Shown in pieces: positions 33,983-42,734 of a DNA stretch of 64,000 nucleotides. Source of the stretch: Pseudomonas chlororaphis (GTDB lineage: Bacteria > Pseudomonadota > Gammaproteobacteria > Pseudomonadales > Pseudomonadaceae). Under the pieces are notes generated by a model, which was not told the origin of the DNA, made no database searches, and saw nothing but the letters and a program-made list of their open reading frames with translations. The position numbers were made by a program, and so were the translations under genes. The stretch's first letter is position 1. Each line of letters begins with the position of its first letter. The DNA lies in contig NZ_MSCT01000024.1 of the NCBI RefSeq assembly GCF_001921865.1, positions 62,001-126,000 on the forward strand. The letters run 5' to 3'.

Positions 33983-34020
33983 GCGCAGCCGGGCTTTTCG
34001 CAAGGGAAGCCCGGCTGCGC
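33983..34020 (+). terminator. Perfect 14-base inverted repeat between kauB and MFS gene
   Basis: GCGCAGCCGGGCTT / AAGCCCGGCTGCGC with a 10-base loop. It lacks a T-run right after the stem; probably a terminator of kauB or an RNA-stability hairpin ahead of the MFS gene. Confidence 0.5.
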
Positions 34021-34059
34021 TGTCTCTGTCTTGAAAAAACAATCCACAGGAGCGTGGTA

Positions 34060-35208
34060 ATGCGCTGGGCAACGTATTTCGCCGTTCTGTCGGCTGTCCT
34101 GAGTGTGGGGCTGGCCCTGGGCGTGAGCATGCCGTTGGTGTCGTTCCGCCTGGAGAGCTGGGGTTATGGGTCCTTTGCGATCGGAGTGATGGCCTCGATG
34201 CCGGCGATCGGCGTCCTGTTCGGGGCGAAGCTTTCCAGCCGCCTGGCGGCGCGCTTCGGCACGGCGGGGTTGATGCGCCTGTGCCTGTGGGGCGGGGCGA
34301 TCTCCATCGGCCTGCTGGCGCTGCTGCCGAGCTATGCGTTGTGGCTGGTGCTGCGGCTGATGATCGGCATGGTGTTGACCATCGTCTTCATCCTCGGCGA
34401 AAGCTGGATCAACCAGTTGGTGGTGGAGCAATGGCGTGGTCGCCTGGTGGCGCTGTATGGCAGCAGCTATGCCCTGAGCCAGCTGGCCGGCCCGCTGTTG
34501 CTGGGCGCCCTGGGCACCGAGCATGACTACGGCTTCTGGGTCGGCGTCGTGCTGCTGGTGGTATCGCCGTTACTGCTGATGGGGCGCAGCGGAGCGCCGA
34601 GCAGCGAGGCGTGCAGCGTGACCTTCGGCGATCTGTGGCGGTTCTGCCGCGGCTTGCCGGCCATTGGCTGGGCGGTGGCGCTGTTCGCCGCGTTCGAGGC
34701 GATGATCCTGACCCTGCTGCCGGTCTATTGCCTGCGCCAGGGGTTTACCGAAGAGATTGCTCTGGCGATGGTCAGCACCGTGGTGGTCGGCGATGCCTTG
34801 CTGCAACTGCCGATCGGTGCGCTGGCCGACCGCGTGTCACGGCGCACCTTGTTTGCAGGTTGCGCGGTGATCCTGCTGCTGTCGAGCCTGGCCATCCCGC
34901 TGCTGCTCGAGACCCTGCTGATCTGGCCGCTGTGGGTGCTGTTCGGCGCCAGCGCTGGCGGCTTGTTCACCTTGTCGCTGATCCTGATCGGCGAGCGCTA
35001 CCGCGACGACGCGCTGGTCCGCGCCAACGCCCACGTTGCCCAGCTCTGGGGGATCGGTTGCCTGGTCGGGCCGTTGGTGGCGGGGGCGGGTAGCCAGTGG
35101 GTCAGCGGGCATGCCTTGCTGTTGCTGATGGCGGCCGGGGCCCTGGGGCTGATCGTGCTGTTGTTGCGCGAGGGCGCGTTTGGCGCGGCTCAACCACAAA
35201 CCCTGTAA
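34060..35208 (+). CDS. MFS transporter (YcaD-like)
   Basis: 382 residues from ATG 34060, after AGGAGCG; a GTG two codons earlier is in frame. About 12 hydrophobic segments are visible. Between helices 2 and 3 there is GVLFGAKLSSRLAARFGTAGLMR, the family loop. It contains LGESWINQLVVEQWRGRLVALYGSSYALSQLAGP, typical of YcaD-type carriers. The substrate is unknown; nearby amine-catabolic genes suggest a possible amine or amino-acid link, which is only inference. Confidence 0.9.
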   Translation: MRWATYFAVLSAVLSVGLALGVSMPLVSFRLESWGYGSFAIGVMASMPAIGVLFGAKLSSRLAARFGTAGLMRLCLWGGAISIGLLALLPSYALWLVLRLMIGMVLTIVFILGESWINQLVVEQWRGRLVALYGSSYALSQLAGPLLLGALGTEHDYGFWVGVVLLVVSPLLLMGRSGAPSSEACSVTFGDLWRFCRGLPAIGWAVALFAAFEAMILTLLPVYCLRQGFTEEIALAMVSTVVVGDALLQLPIGALADRVSRRTLFAGCAVILLLSSLAIPLLLETLLIWPLWVLFGASAGGLFTLSLILIGERYRDDALVRANAHVAQLWGIGCLVGPLVAGAGSQWVSGHALLLLMAAGALGLIVLLLREGAFGAAQPQTL

Positions 35209-35221
35209 TCCCCATACCCTC

Positions 35222-35309
35222 TGTAGGAGCGAGCTTGCTCGCGATAGCGTTCGCTCAGGCATCACGATGTGTCAGGAAGGATGTCATCGTGAGCAAACTC
35301 GCTCCTACA
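35222..35309. repeat. REPIN
   Basis: TGTAGGAGCGAGCTTGCTCG.. at the left, inverted copy with mismatches (ATCGTGAGCAAACTCGCTCC) at the right, between convergent MFS and phospholipase D genes. Confidence 0.88.
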
Positions 35310-35317
35310 GAGGAAGG

Positions 35318-36931
35318 TCAGAGCATGCGTTCGAGGCCGACCGTGGTGCTCAGCCAGGCGTTGAAGCGCCGCCACCAGCTGCCCGGTTCGCGGGTCAGAG
35401 TGTGCAATTGCCCGTTGTCCTCGGTGACCCAGGCCAACTTGCCGTCCTGCAGTTTCGCTTGGTAGCTCAGTGCTGGCGCCATGCCTTGCAGCGCCAGGGC
35501 GCGGACGTGTTCGGCCAGATCCGGGCTGTCCACCAGCACGCCGACCTCGGTGTTCCACAGCACCGAACGCGGGTCGAAGTTGAAGGAGCCGATAAAGGAC
35601 TGCCTTCGGTCGAAGATCATCGCCTTGCTGTGCAGGCTGGAGTCCGATCCGCTGTGGAACAGATGCGGTCCGCTGCCGCCGCTGCCCTTGTCGCCGGGCT
35701 GGCGCCGCAGTTCGTAGAGTTTCACCCCGTGTTGCAGCAGCGCCTTGCGGTACGGCGCATAACCGCCGTGGACCGCCGGCACGTCGGTGGCTTCCAGGGA
35801 GTTGGTCAGCAGGCTCACCGCAACCCCGGCGTCGGCGCGTCCGGTGAGGTACACCAGGCCCGGCTGGCCGGGGACGAAGTAGGCCGAGATCATCATCAGC
35901 TCCTGGCTCACGCCTTGCAGCTGCGGCGCCAGCTGGGTGGTCAGCAGCAGGCGCGGATCGGGCTCGTCCTTGGCCAGGACCTTGCTCGGCGCGTCCCACA
36001 GCGCCTGGTTCCAGGCCCAGATCAGTTCTTTGCGCCAGATGTCCATGCGCGGCTGGGTCCGATAGGTCTTGAGCGCCTGGAACAGCGCATGGTTCTGCTG
36101 CTCGGCCTCGTCCAGCGATTGCTGCAGGCGCAGCCGGGTGTTGGCCAGTTCCTTGGCCGACGGCAGGCGCGAGAGGAATTCGCCGATGGGTTTGCTCAGG
36201 GCGCTGTTCCAGTACTGGTCGAAGCTGTGCCCGAGTTGCTCGGCCACCGGGCCGACGCCGAGGATGTCGATGTCGGTGAAGTTCATGTTGGGTTCGGCGT
36301 CGAAGTACTCGTCGCCCAGGTTGCGCCCGCCGACGATGGCCACGCTGTTGTCCGCCAGCCACAGCTTGTTGTGCATCCGCCGGTGTTGCAGCGACAGGTT
36401 GAACAGGCGCCCCATGGCGCGAGTCACGCCGGTGCTGCGGCCCAGGTGCAGGGGGTTGAACAGGCGGATCTGCACCTGCGGATGGGCGGCGAGGGTGGCG
36501 ATGATCTGGTCCAGGCCGTCGCTGGTGGTGTCGTCCAACAGGATGCGGATGCGCACGCCGCGGTCGGCAGCCTTGAGCAACTCGTCTACCAGCATCCGGG
36601 TGCTGATGCCGTCGTGGACGATGTAGTACTGCAAGTCGAGGCTGCTTTGGGCGTTGCGGATCAGCTCGGCGCGGGCCATGAAGGCCTCGGCGCTGTCGGG
36701 CAACAGGCGAAAGCCCGAGCGTCCCTGATAGGGGGCGGCCTGGGCCTGGATCGAGCGGCCGAAGGCCGAGCCGGCGGCCGGCAGCGCCTGGCTGGGCACG
36801 TGGGGCACGTCGAGGCTGGCGCAACCGCTCAGGCACAGCGCGATCAGCATAAGGAAGGCCAGGGCCTGTCTGGGTCTCAAGTCAGGTCGTCTCGAATCTC
36901 GGCGATGGTCCAGTTGTGACGCCAGGCTCAC
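35318..36931 (-). CDS. Phospholipase D family lipoprotein
   Basis: 537 residues from a GTG at 36931. A start further in, near residue 18 (TTG 36880), would give a shorter signal; both precede the hydrophobic stretch and lipobox LSGC (Cys37). Two HKD motifs are intact: HNKLWLAD followed by VGGRN, and HSKAMIFD followed by IGSFNFD, so it should be an active PLD-type phosphodiesterase or transferase (cardiolipin-synthase-like). Lipidation places it on the periplasmic side of a membrane. The substrate is not defined. Convergent with the MFS gene. Confidence 0.9.
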   Translation of the reverse strand: MSLASQLDHRRDSRRPDLRPRQALAFLMLIALCLSGCASLDVPHVPSQALPAAGSAFGRSIQAQAAPYQGRSGFRLLPDSAEAFMARAELIRNAQSSLDLQYYIVHDGISTRMLVDELLKAADRGVRIRILLDDTTSDGLDQIIATLAAHPQVQIRLFNPLHLGRSTGVTRAMGRLFNLSLQHRRMHNKLWLADNSVAIVGGRNLGDEYFDAEPNMNFTDIDILGVGPVAEQLGHSFDQYWNSALSKPIGEFLSRLPSAKELANTRLRLQQSLDEAEQQNHALFQALKTYRTQPRMDIWRKELIWAWNQALWDAPSKVLAKDEPDPRLLLTTQLAPQLQGVSQELMMISAYFVPGQPGLVYLTGRADAGVAVSLLTNSLEATDVPAVHGGYAPYRKALLQHGVKLYELRRQPGDKGSGGSGPHLFHSGSDSSLHSKAMIFDRRQSFIGSFNFDPRSVLWNTEVGVLVDSPDLAEHVRALALQGMAPALSYQAKLQDGKLAWVTEDNGQLHTLTREPGSWWRRFNAWLSTTVGLERML

Positions 36932-36940
36932 AGGAACAGG

Positions 36941-38371
36941 TCAGTCGGCGGCGCGGTCTTCAGCCAGCAGCTTGATGGCCGCGGCGCCTACTTTACGCAC
37001 CGCGTCCTCGATCTGCGCGGTGGGCTTGGCAGCGTAATTCATCCGCAGGCAATTGCGGTACTTGCCCGACGCCGAAAAGATGCTGCCCACGGCGATCTGT
37101 ACGCCCTGGCCGAGCAGCGCGCGGTTCAGACGCAGGGTGTCGAAGCCTTCCGGCAGTTCGACCCACAGCATGAACCCGCCTTGCGGGCGGCTGGCGCGGG
37201 TGCCGGCGGGGAAGTAGCGGCTGACCCAGTCGATCATCAGGTCGCGGTTGCGCTGGTACTGGGTACGCATGCGCCGCAGGTGCGGCTCGAAATTGCCGCT
37301 CTTGAGGAATTCGGCGATGGCGATCTGCGGCTGCGGCGCGGTAGAGCCGGTGCTGATGTATTTCATGTGCAGCACCCGTTCCAGGTAACGCCCGGGGGCG
37401 ACCCAGCCAATGCGCAGCCCCGGCGCCAGGGTCTTGGAGAAAGAACTGCACAGCAGCACCCGGCCGTCGTCGTCGAACGACTTGATGGTCCGTGGGCGCG
37501 GGTAGGTGTAGGACAGTTCGCCATACACATCGTCTTCGATGATCGCCACGTCGAAGCGCTGGGCCAGGGTCAGCAGGGCCCGCTTGCGCGACTCCGGCAT
37601 GATATAGCCCAGCGGGTTGTTGCAGTTCGGGGTCAACTGTATGGCCTTGATCGGCCACTGTTCCAGGGCCAGCTCCAGGGCGTCGAGGCTGATGCCGGTG
37701 AGCGGGTCGGTGGGGATTTCCAGGGCCTTCATGCCCAGGCCCTTGAGGGTCTGCATGGCGCCGTGGAAGCTCGGCGAGTCGACGGCGACTATGTCTCCGG
37801 GTTCGCAGGTGGCGCGAATGCTGGTGGACAGGGCCTCGTGGCAGCCGGTGCTGATCACCAAGTCGTTGGCGCCGATCTGGCAGCCGGAGTCGAGCATCAG
37901 CCGCGCCAGCTGTTCGCGCAGTTCGAGCACGCCGTAGATGGTGTCGTAATACAGGCCGGGCATATCCTGGCGTCGGCTGATGCGGGCCAGCCCGCGCAGC
38001 AGGGGCTTGAGGGTCGGCGTGGTGACGTCGGGCATGCCGCGGCCCAACTGTACGATGTCCTTGCGCGGCACGCTGCGGATCAGTTCGAGCACCTGGTCCC
38101 ACTGCGAGATCTCCACCGGCCGCTGTGCCGGACGCCCCACTGCGGGCAGCGCCGGCAGCTCGCGGCTGACCGGCACGAAGTAGCCGGACTTGGGCTTGGG
38201 CGTCGCCAGGCCACTGTCTTCCAGCACCCGATAGGCCTGTTGCACGGTGCTCAGGCTGACCCCGTGTTCGACGCTCAGGGCGCGCACCGACGGCAGTCGG
38301 TCGCCGGGGCGATAGAAACCTTGTTCGATGCGGGTGCCCAACAGTTCGGCGAGATTGACGTACAGAGTCAT
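36941..38371 (-). CDS. MocR-type regulator (GntR helix-turn-helix fused to PLP aminotransferase domain)
   Basis: 476 residues. GntR winged helix at about 1-75 (FYRPGDRLPSVRALSVEHGVSLSTVQQAYRVLEDSGL), then a fold-type I aminotransferase domain with SSFSKTLAPGLRIGW holding the PLP-binding Lys. MocR proteins sense amine or PLP-linked ligands and usually control a divergent gene. Here the divergent gene is the DUF1127 protein at 38552, and four copies of a CTGTA motif lie between them. The aminotransferase domain probably acts as the sensor. Confidence 0.93.
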   Translation of the reverse strand: MTLYVNLAELLGTRIEQGFYRPGDRLPSVRALSVEHGVSLSTVQQAYRVLEDSGLATPKPKSGYFVPVSRELPALPAVGRPAQRPVEISQWDQVLELIRSVPRKDIVQLGRGMPDVTTPTLKPLLRGLARISRRQDMPGLYYDTIYGVLELREQLARLMLDSGCQIGANDLVISTGCHEALSTSIRATCEPGDIVAVDSPSFHGAMQTLKGLGMKALEIPTDPLTGISLDALELALEQWPIKAIQLTPNCNNPLGYIMPESRKRALLTLAQRFDVAIIEDDVYGELSYTYPRPRTIKSFDDDGRVLLCSSFSKTLAPGLRIGWVAPGRYLERVLHMKYISTGSTAPQPQIAIAEFLKSGNFEPHLRRMRTQYQRNRDLMIDWVSRYFPAGTRASRPQGGFMLWVELPEGFDTLRLNRALLGQGVQIAVGSIFSASGKYRNCLRMNYAAKPTAQIEDAVRKVGAAAIKLLAEDRAAD

Positions 38372-38402
38372 GGCGCAGCCTCGGGGTAAATTGATCAGGT
38401 AA

Positions 38403-38491
38403 CCAGTACAGATGGGGCAAAATTACAGGATTCAGCCCGGATAGGGGAAATTCTGTATGGAAATAATAGCGGAGCTTTGAATCTGTAATGG
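38403..38491. promoter_or_regulatory. Cluster of four CTGTA motifs between mocR-type gene and DUF1127 gene
   Basis: ATCTGTAATGG (38481-38491) and TTCTGTATGG (38451-38460) are direct copies. CCAGTACAGAT (38403-38413) and AAATTACAGGA (38420-38430) are the same motif inverted. Likely operators for the divergent MocR regulator. Confidence 0.5.
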
Positions 38492-38551
38492 TTTTTGCGA
38501 CCCGCGCATGATGTCTGCTCATAGCGACCCAAGTAAACAGGAGCAGCAAAA

Positions 38552-38797
38552 ATGAACGGCTTGAGCGATGTGCGTTTGTCGTTACACAGTCAGGAACTGG
38601 CGGCTGAGCAGGAGCGGGCAGCAGGGGCGACAACTGCCCGCAATGCGCCGGCCGGCCTCGGTCTCTGGGGCCTGTACTGGCATCGGCTGCGTACACGCAA
38701 GGCGTTGCTCGAGCTGACCAGCGAACAGTTGCGCGATATCGGCCTGAGCCGCGAGCAGGCCCGGCAGGAAGGGCTCAAGCCGTTCTGGCGGCTTTGA
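38552..38797 (+). CDS. DUF1127 small basic protein
   Basis: 81 residues. The C-terminal DUF1127 domain is RLRTRKALLELTSEQLRDIGLSREQARQEGLKPFWRL; the N-terminal half is low in conservation. Small Arg-rich DUF1127 proteins are implicated in RNA metabolism and phosphate/carbon regulation in alphaproteobacteria; here function is unknown. ATG follows AGGAGCAGCAAAA. It is divergent from the MocR gene and ends at a strong terminator. Confidence 0.88.
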   Translation: MNGLSDVRLSLHSQELAAEQERAAGATTARNAPAGLGLWGLYWHRLRTRKALLELTSEQLRDIGLSREQARQEGLKPFWRL

Positions 38798-38833
38798 ATC
38801 TGCGCTGACAGGTCTTTGCTGAAGCAGCAACCG

Positions 38834-38872
38834 CAAAAAGGCCGCAGCCGGTTTCGCCGGATGCGGCCTTTT
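38834..38872 (+). terminator. Terminator after the DUF1127 gene
   Basis: Stem AAAAAGGCCGCA / TGCGGCCTTTTT around a second small stem (CCGG..CCGG). It has a T-run on both strands and also faces the convergent oxidoreductase gene. Confidence 0.85.
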
Positions 38873-38901
38873 TCATGCCGGCCGCGTAGCGGCTACAGCC
38901 T

Positions 38902-40209
38902 TCAGAGCAACTCTTTCAACCGATGCCAGAGCATCCCCAGCGCCAGCAGCGGCGAGCGCAGGTGCTTGCCGCCGGGGAAGGTGATGTGCGGCACCTTGGC
39001 GAACAGGTCGAAGCCGCCGCCTTGCTGTCCGCCGATGGCTTCGGCCAGCAGCTTGCCGGCCAGGTGCGTGGCGTTCACTCCATGGCCCGAATAGGCCTGG
39101 GCGTAATACACGTTGGGCTGGTCCTTGAGGCGGCCGATCTGCGGCAGGCGGTTGGCGCCGATGCCGATCATGCCGCCCCATTGATAGTCGATCTTCACCG
39201 ACGCCAGTTGTGGGAACACCTGCAGCATCTTCGGCCGCATATAGGCGGCGATGTCCTGCGGGTCGCGGCCGGAATAATGGCAGGCACCGCCGAACAGCAG
39301 GCGGCGGTCGGCGGAAAGGCGGTAGTAATCCAGGGCCACGCGCTGGTCGCAGACCGCCATGTTCTGCGGCAGCAGGCTGTGGGCCAGTGCTTCGCTCAAG
39401 GGCTCGGTGGCGATGATGTAGCTGCCGGCGGGCAGGACCTTGCCGCCCAGTTGCGGGTTGAGATCGTTGAGGTAGGCGTTGCACCCCAGTACCAGGGTGT
39501 TGGTGCGCACCGTTCCCTGGGCGGTATGGACTTTGACTTGCGGGCCGTACTCGATACGGGTCACCGCCGAATGCTCGAACAGGCGCACGCCCAGCTGCTG
39601 CGCGACCGCAGCCTCGCCAAGGGCCAGGTTCAGCGGGTGCAGGTGCCCGGAGCCCATGTCGATCAGGCCGCCGACATAACGCTCGGACCCCACCACGCTG
39701 TGCATTTCATGGGCTTGCAGCAGCCGGGTTTCGTAGCGATAACCCAGGTCGCGCAGTTCTTCGGCATCTTCGGCGAACCCTTCGAGGTCGCGCGGCTTGT
39801 TGGCCAGGTCGCAATAACCCCAGGTCAGGTCGCAGGGAATCTGGAAGCGTTCGACCCGCTGGCGAACGATTTCCACCGCTTCGAGCCCCATCAGCTTCAT
39901 CTGGCGCACGCCGTCTTCGCCGATCACCGGAGCGAACTGCTCGAGGCCGTGGCCAACCCCGCGAATCAACTGCCCGCCGTTGCGCCCGCTGGCGCCCCAG
40001 CCGATCTTGCGCGCTTCCAGCAGGATGACGCTGAGCCCGCGCTCGGCCAGCTCGATCGCCGTGTTCAGCCCGGAGAAGCCGCCGCCGACCACGCACACGT
40101 CGGCCATCTGCTCGCCGGCCAGGGCCGGGTGGTCGGGCTGGGTCAGGCTGCTGGCAGCGTAATAGGAGGCGGGGTGCGAATTACCCGAGGGCTGAACACG
40201 GGAGTGCAT
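38902..40209 (-). CDS. FAD-dependent amine oxidoreductase (PuuB/PauB-like, gamma-glutamylputrescine oxidase family)
   Basis: 435 residues from ATG 40209, eight bases after AGGA; the frame continues upstream without similarity. DAO-type fold: dinucleotide motif VCVVGGGFSGLNTAIELAERG, ILLEARKIGWGASGRNGGQLIRG, and a C-terminal YYAQAYSGHGVNATHLAGKLLAEA. It closely resembles gamma-glutamylpolyamine oxidases of the Pau pathway, consistent with pauR and kauB nearby. Exact substrate (putrescine, cadaverine or spermidine derivative) cannot be told from sequence. Confidence 0.87.
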   Translation of the reverse strand: MHSRVQPSGNSHPASYYAASSLTQPDHPALAGEQMADVCVVGGGFSGLNTAIELAERGLSVILLEARKIGWGASGRNGGQLIRGVGHGLEQFAPVIGEDGVRQMKLMGLEAVEIVRQRVERFQIPCDLTWGYCDLANKPRDLEGFAEDAEELRDLGYRYETRLLQAHEMHSVVGSERYVGGLIDMGSGHLHPLNLALGEAAVAQQLGVRLFEHSAVTRIEYGPQVKVHTAQGTVRTNTLVLGCNAYLNDLNPQLGGKVLPAGSYIIATEPLSEALAHSLLPQNMAVCDQRVALDYYRLSADRRLLFGGACHYSGRDPQDIAAYMRPKMLQVFPQLASVKIDYQWGGMIGIGANRLPQIGRLKDQPNVYYAQAYSGHGVNATHLAGKLLAEAIGGQQGGGFDLFAKVPHITFPGGKHLRSPLLALGMLWHRLKELL

Positions 40210-40357
40210 GTGGATCATCCTGATTCGTGTGTTTGGAAAAATGGACGGAGCATAAGCCGGACCTTTCCGGCGCGGCAACACTGGTCGGCCGGCGCTGTCT
40301 GCAACAGGGCTTTTAGGGCAGAATCGACGCCTCCATCTTCTCTTGGTAAGCGCTTCG

Positions 40358-40711
40358 ATGAGCTGCAACAGCCAGAAAATCCGCCTGCTCCGGCAGCAGA
40401 TCCCCTCGTTCGAGTGCGTGCCCGGCTGTCACGATTGCTGCGGCCCGGTCACCACCTCGAGCGAAGAGATGTCGCGCCTGCCGCGCAAGACCCGCGCCGA
40501 GCAGGACGCGGCCATGGAAGAGCTGAACTGCGTGCACCTGGGGCCCAACGGTTGCACGGTGTATGACGAGCGGCCGCTGATCTGCCGACTGTTCGGCACC
40601 ACCCCGAGCCTGCCTTGCCCCAATGGCCGGCGCCCGGTGGAGATGATCCACCCGCGGGTGGAAAAACAGATCCATGACTATATGGCGAGCACCCGCCAGG
40701 TGCTGGTCTGA
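40358..40711 (+). CDS. YkgJ family cysteine cluster protein
   Basis: 117 residues from ATG 40358. Cys pattern CVPGCHDCCGPV near the N-terminus, then NCVHLGPNGCTVYDERPLICRLFG, the zinc- or iron-binding signature of YkgJ (UPF0153). Function is unknown. Divergent from the oxidoreductase, convergent with dadR. Confidence 0.88.
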   Translation: MSCNSQKIRLLRQQIPSFECVPGCHDCCGPVTTSSEEMSRLPRKTRAEQDAAMEELNCVHLGPNGCTVYDERPLICRLFGTTPSLPCPNGRRPVEMIHPRVEKQIHDYMASTRQVLV

Positions 40712-40740
40712 CCCGAAGCCATCGCGCGCGGCCTTAATAA

Positions 40741-40764
40741 TGCAGGAGCGAGCTTGCTCGCGAT
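40741..40764 (+). repeat. Single REP element
   Basis: TGCAGGAGCGAGCTTGCTCG followed by CGAT: one unpaired copy, between convergent YkgJ and dadR genes. Confidence 0.85.
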
Positions 40765-40788
40765 GGTCTCTTCAAATCCCGCTGCGGC

Positions 40789-41277
40789 TCAATCCGGAAT
40801 CGGCAGGTTCAGGCTCTCCTTCACCTCTTCCATCACGATATAGCTCTTGGACTCGCGCACGTGGGGCAGCTTGAGCAGGATGTCGCCCAGCAGCTTGCGG
40901 TACGAGGCCATCTCGGAAATCCGCGCCTTGACCAGGTAGTCGAAGTCCCCCGAGACCAGGTGGCACTCCAGCACGTGGGGCAATTTCAGCACTGCGCGGC
41001 GAAACTCCTCGAAGGTATCGCCGGACTTGTAGTCCAGGCTGATCTCGACGAATACCAGCAGGCTCCCCTTGAGGTGCTGCGGGTTGAGCCGGGCGTTGTA
41101 GCCCATGATGATGCCTTCGCGCTCCAGGCGGCGGACCCGCTCGGTGCAGGGCGTGGTCGACAGTCCGACCTTTTCCCCCAGCTCGGTAAACGAGATGCGC
41201 CCATCGGCCTGCAGGATGCGCAGGATATTGCGATCTATCTTGTCTAGTTCGCGCTTTGTCTGATGGTTAGTACGCAT
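40789..41277 (-). CDS. dadR: Lrp/AsnC family regulator DadR
   Basis: 162 residues from ATG 41277 (MRTNHQTKRELDKIDRNILRILQ), the usual Lrp length; upstream in-frame codons are not conserved. Helix-turn-helix ISFTELGEKVGLSTTPCTERVRRLE, then the RAM ligand-binding domain. It is divergent from dadA, so it most likely is the alanine-responsive activator of dadA-dadX. Close relatives serve as global Lrp. Confidence 0.93.
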   Translation of the reverse strand: MRTNHQTKRELDKIDRNILRILQADGRISFTELGEKVGLSTTPCTERVRRLEREGIIMGYNARLNPQHLKGSLLVFVEISLDYKSGDTFEEFRRAVLKLPHVLECHLVSGDFDYLVKARISEMASYRKLLGDILLKLPHVRESKSYIVMEEVKESLNLPIPD

Positions 41278-41432
41278 AGGGGATGCGCCTCCGTGAAAAG
41301 GGTTTTTGCCGAGAATTCTCGCCAAATATAGGCGTTTATATAGTGAAAAGCACTGGTCGTTGCTTCTTATACTGCGCGCATCTTCGCTCTGAATAACAAC
41401 GTCAGCGGTTCTCCGCGATGAGGGATATGAAA
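41278..41432. promoter_or_regulatory. dadR/dadA control region
   Basis: It holds two palindromes, GAGAATTCTC (41311-41320) and CGCC-N7-GGCG (41320-41334), in an AT-rich stretch suited to Lrp binding, and a TATACT (41368-41373) that could be the dadA -10. The -35 match is poor, fitting an activated promoter. Confidence 0.5.
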
Positions 41433-42734
41433 ATGCGCGTTCTGGTCTTGGGTAGCGGCGTGATCGGTACCACCAGTGCCTACTATCTGGCCCGTGCCGG
41501 TTTCGAAGTGACCGTGGTCGACCGCCAGCCAGCCGTTGCCATGGAAACCAGCTTCGCCAACGCCGGCCAGGTCTCGCCGGGTTATGCCTCTCCCTGGGCC
41601 GCGCCGGGCGTGCCGCTCAAGGCCATCAAATGGTTGCTGCAGCGTCACGCGCCGCTGGCGATCAAGGCCACCGCCGACATTGATCAATACCTGTGGATGG
41701 CGCAGATGCTGCGCAACTGCACCGCTGCCCGTTATGCGGTGAACAAGGAGCGCATGGTTCGCCTGTCCGAGTACAGCCGCGACTGCCTCGACGAACTGCG
41801 CCTGGAGACCGGCATCGCCTATGAAGGCCGCAGCCTGGGCACCACCCAGCTGTTCCGCACCCAGGCGCAACTGGATGGCGCGGCCAAGGACATCGCCGTG
41901 CTCAAGGAGTCCGGCGTGCCGTTCGAGCTGCTGGACCGCGAAGGCATCGCCCGCGTCGAGCCGGCCCTGGCCCAGGTCACCGATATCCTGGCCGGCGCCC
42001 TGCGCTTGCCGAACGACCAGACCGGCGACTGCCAGATGTTCACCACGCGCCTGGCCGAAATGTGCACCAAGCTGGGCGTGGAATTCCGCTTCGGCCAGGA
42101 CATCCAACGGCTGGACTTCGCCGGCGACCGGGTCAACGGCGTGTGGATCGACGGCAAGCTGGAAACCGCCGACCGCTACGTGCTGGCCCTCGGCAGCTAC
42201 TCGCCGCAGTTGCTCAAGCCGCTGGGCATCAAGGCCCCGGTGTACCCGCTCAAGGGTTACTCGCTGACCGTGCCGATCACCAACCCGGCCATGGCCCCGA
42301 CGTCGACCATCCTCGACGAGACCTACAAGGTCGCGATCACCCGTTTCGACAACCGTATCCGCGTCGGCGGCATGGCTGAAATAGCCGGTTTTGACCTGTC
42401 GCTGAACCCACGCCGGCGCGAAACGCTGGAGATGATCGTCAACGATCTTTATCCTCAGGGCGGCGACTTGTCCCAGGCTGGTTTCTGGACCGGCCTGCGC
42501 CCGACCACCCCGGACGGTACGCCGATCGTCGGCGCCACGTCCATGCGCAACCTGTTCTTGAACACCGGCCATGGCACGCTTGGCTGGACCATGGCCTGTG
42601 GTTCCGGTCGCCTGCTGGCCGATCTGATGGCGAAGAAAAAGCCGCAGATCAGCGCCGAAGGTCTCGATATTTCTCGTTACGGTAATCCCCAGGAGCCTGT
42701 AAAACATGTCAATCCAGCGCCAGCTCACCAATGA
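41433..42734 (+). CDS. dadA: D-amino acid dehydrogenase small subunit DadA
   Basis: 433 residues from ATG 41433 (MRVLVLGSGVIGTTSAYYLARAGF), the canonical start; AGGG lies upstream. FAD-binding GSGVIG motif, ETSFANAGQVSPGYASPWAAPG, and C-terminal GHGTLGWTMACGSGRLLADL are DadA signatures. It oxidises D-alanine and other D-amino acids at the membrane, feeding electrons to the respiratory chain. With dadX it turns L-alanine into pyruvate. Its 3' end overlaps the next gene by 29 bases. Confidence 0.97.
   Translation: MRVLVLGSGVIGTTSAYYLARAGFEVTVVDRQPAVAMETSFANAGQVSPGYASPWAAPGVPLKAIKWLLQRHAPLAIKATADIDQYLWMAQMLRNCTAARYAVNKERMVRLSEYSRDCLDELRLETGIAYEGRSLGTTQLFRTQAQLDGAAKDIAVLKESGVPFELLDREGIARVEPALAQVTDILAGALRLPNDQTGDCQMFTTRLAEMCTKLGVEFRFGQDIQRLDFAGDRVNGVWIDGKLETADRYVLALGSYSPQLLKPLGIKAPVYPLKGYSLTVPITNPAMAPTSTILDETYKVAITRFDNRIRVGGMAEIAGFDLSLNPRRRETLEMIVNDLYPQGGDLSQAGFWTGLRPTTPDGTPIVGATSMRNLFLNTGHGTLGWTMACGSGRLLADLMAKKKPQISAEGLDISRYGNPQEPVKHVNPAPAHQ

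Noticed and set aside
35180..36919. 579-residue plus-strand frame over the phospholipase D gene
   Set aside because: Begins inside the MFS gene and REPIN and runs antisense to a gene with two intact HKD motifs.
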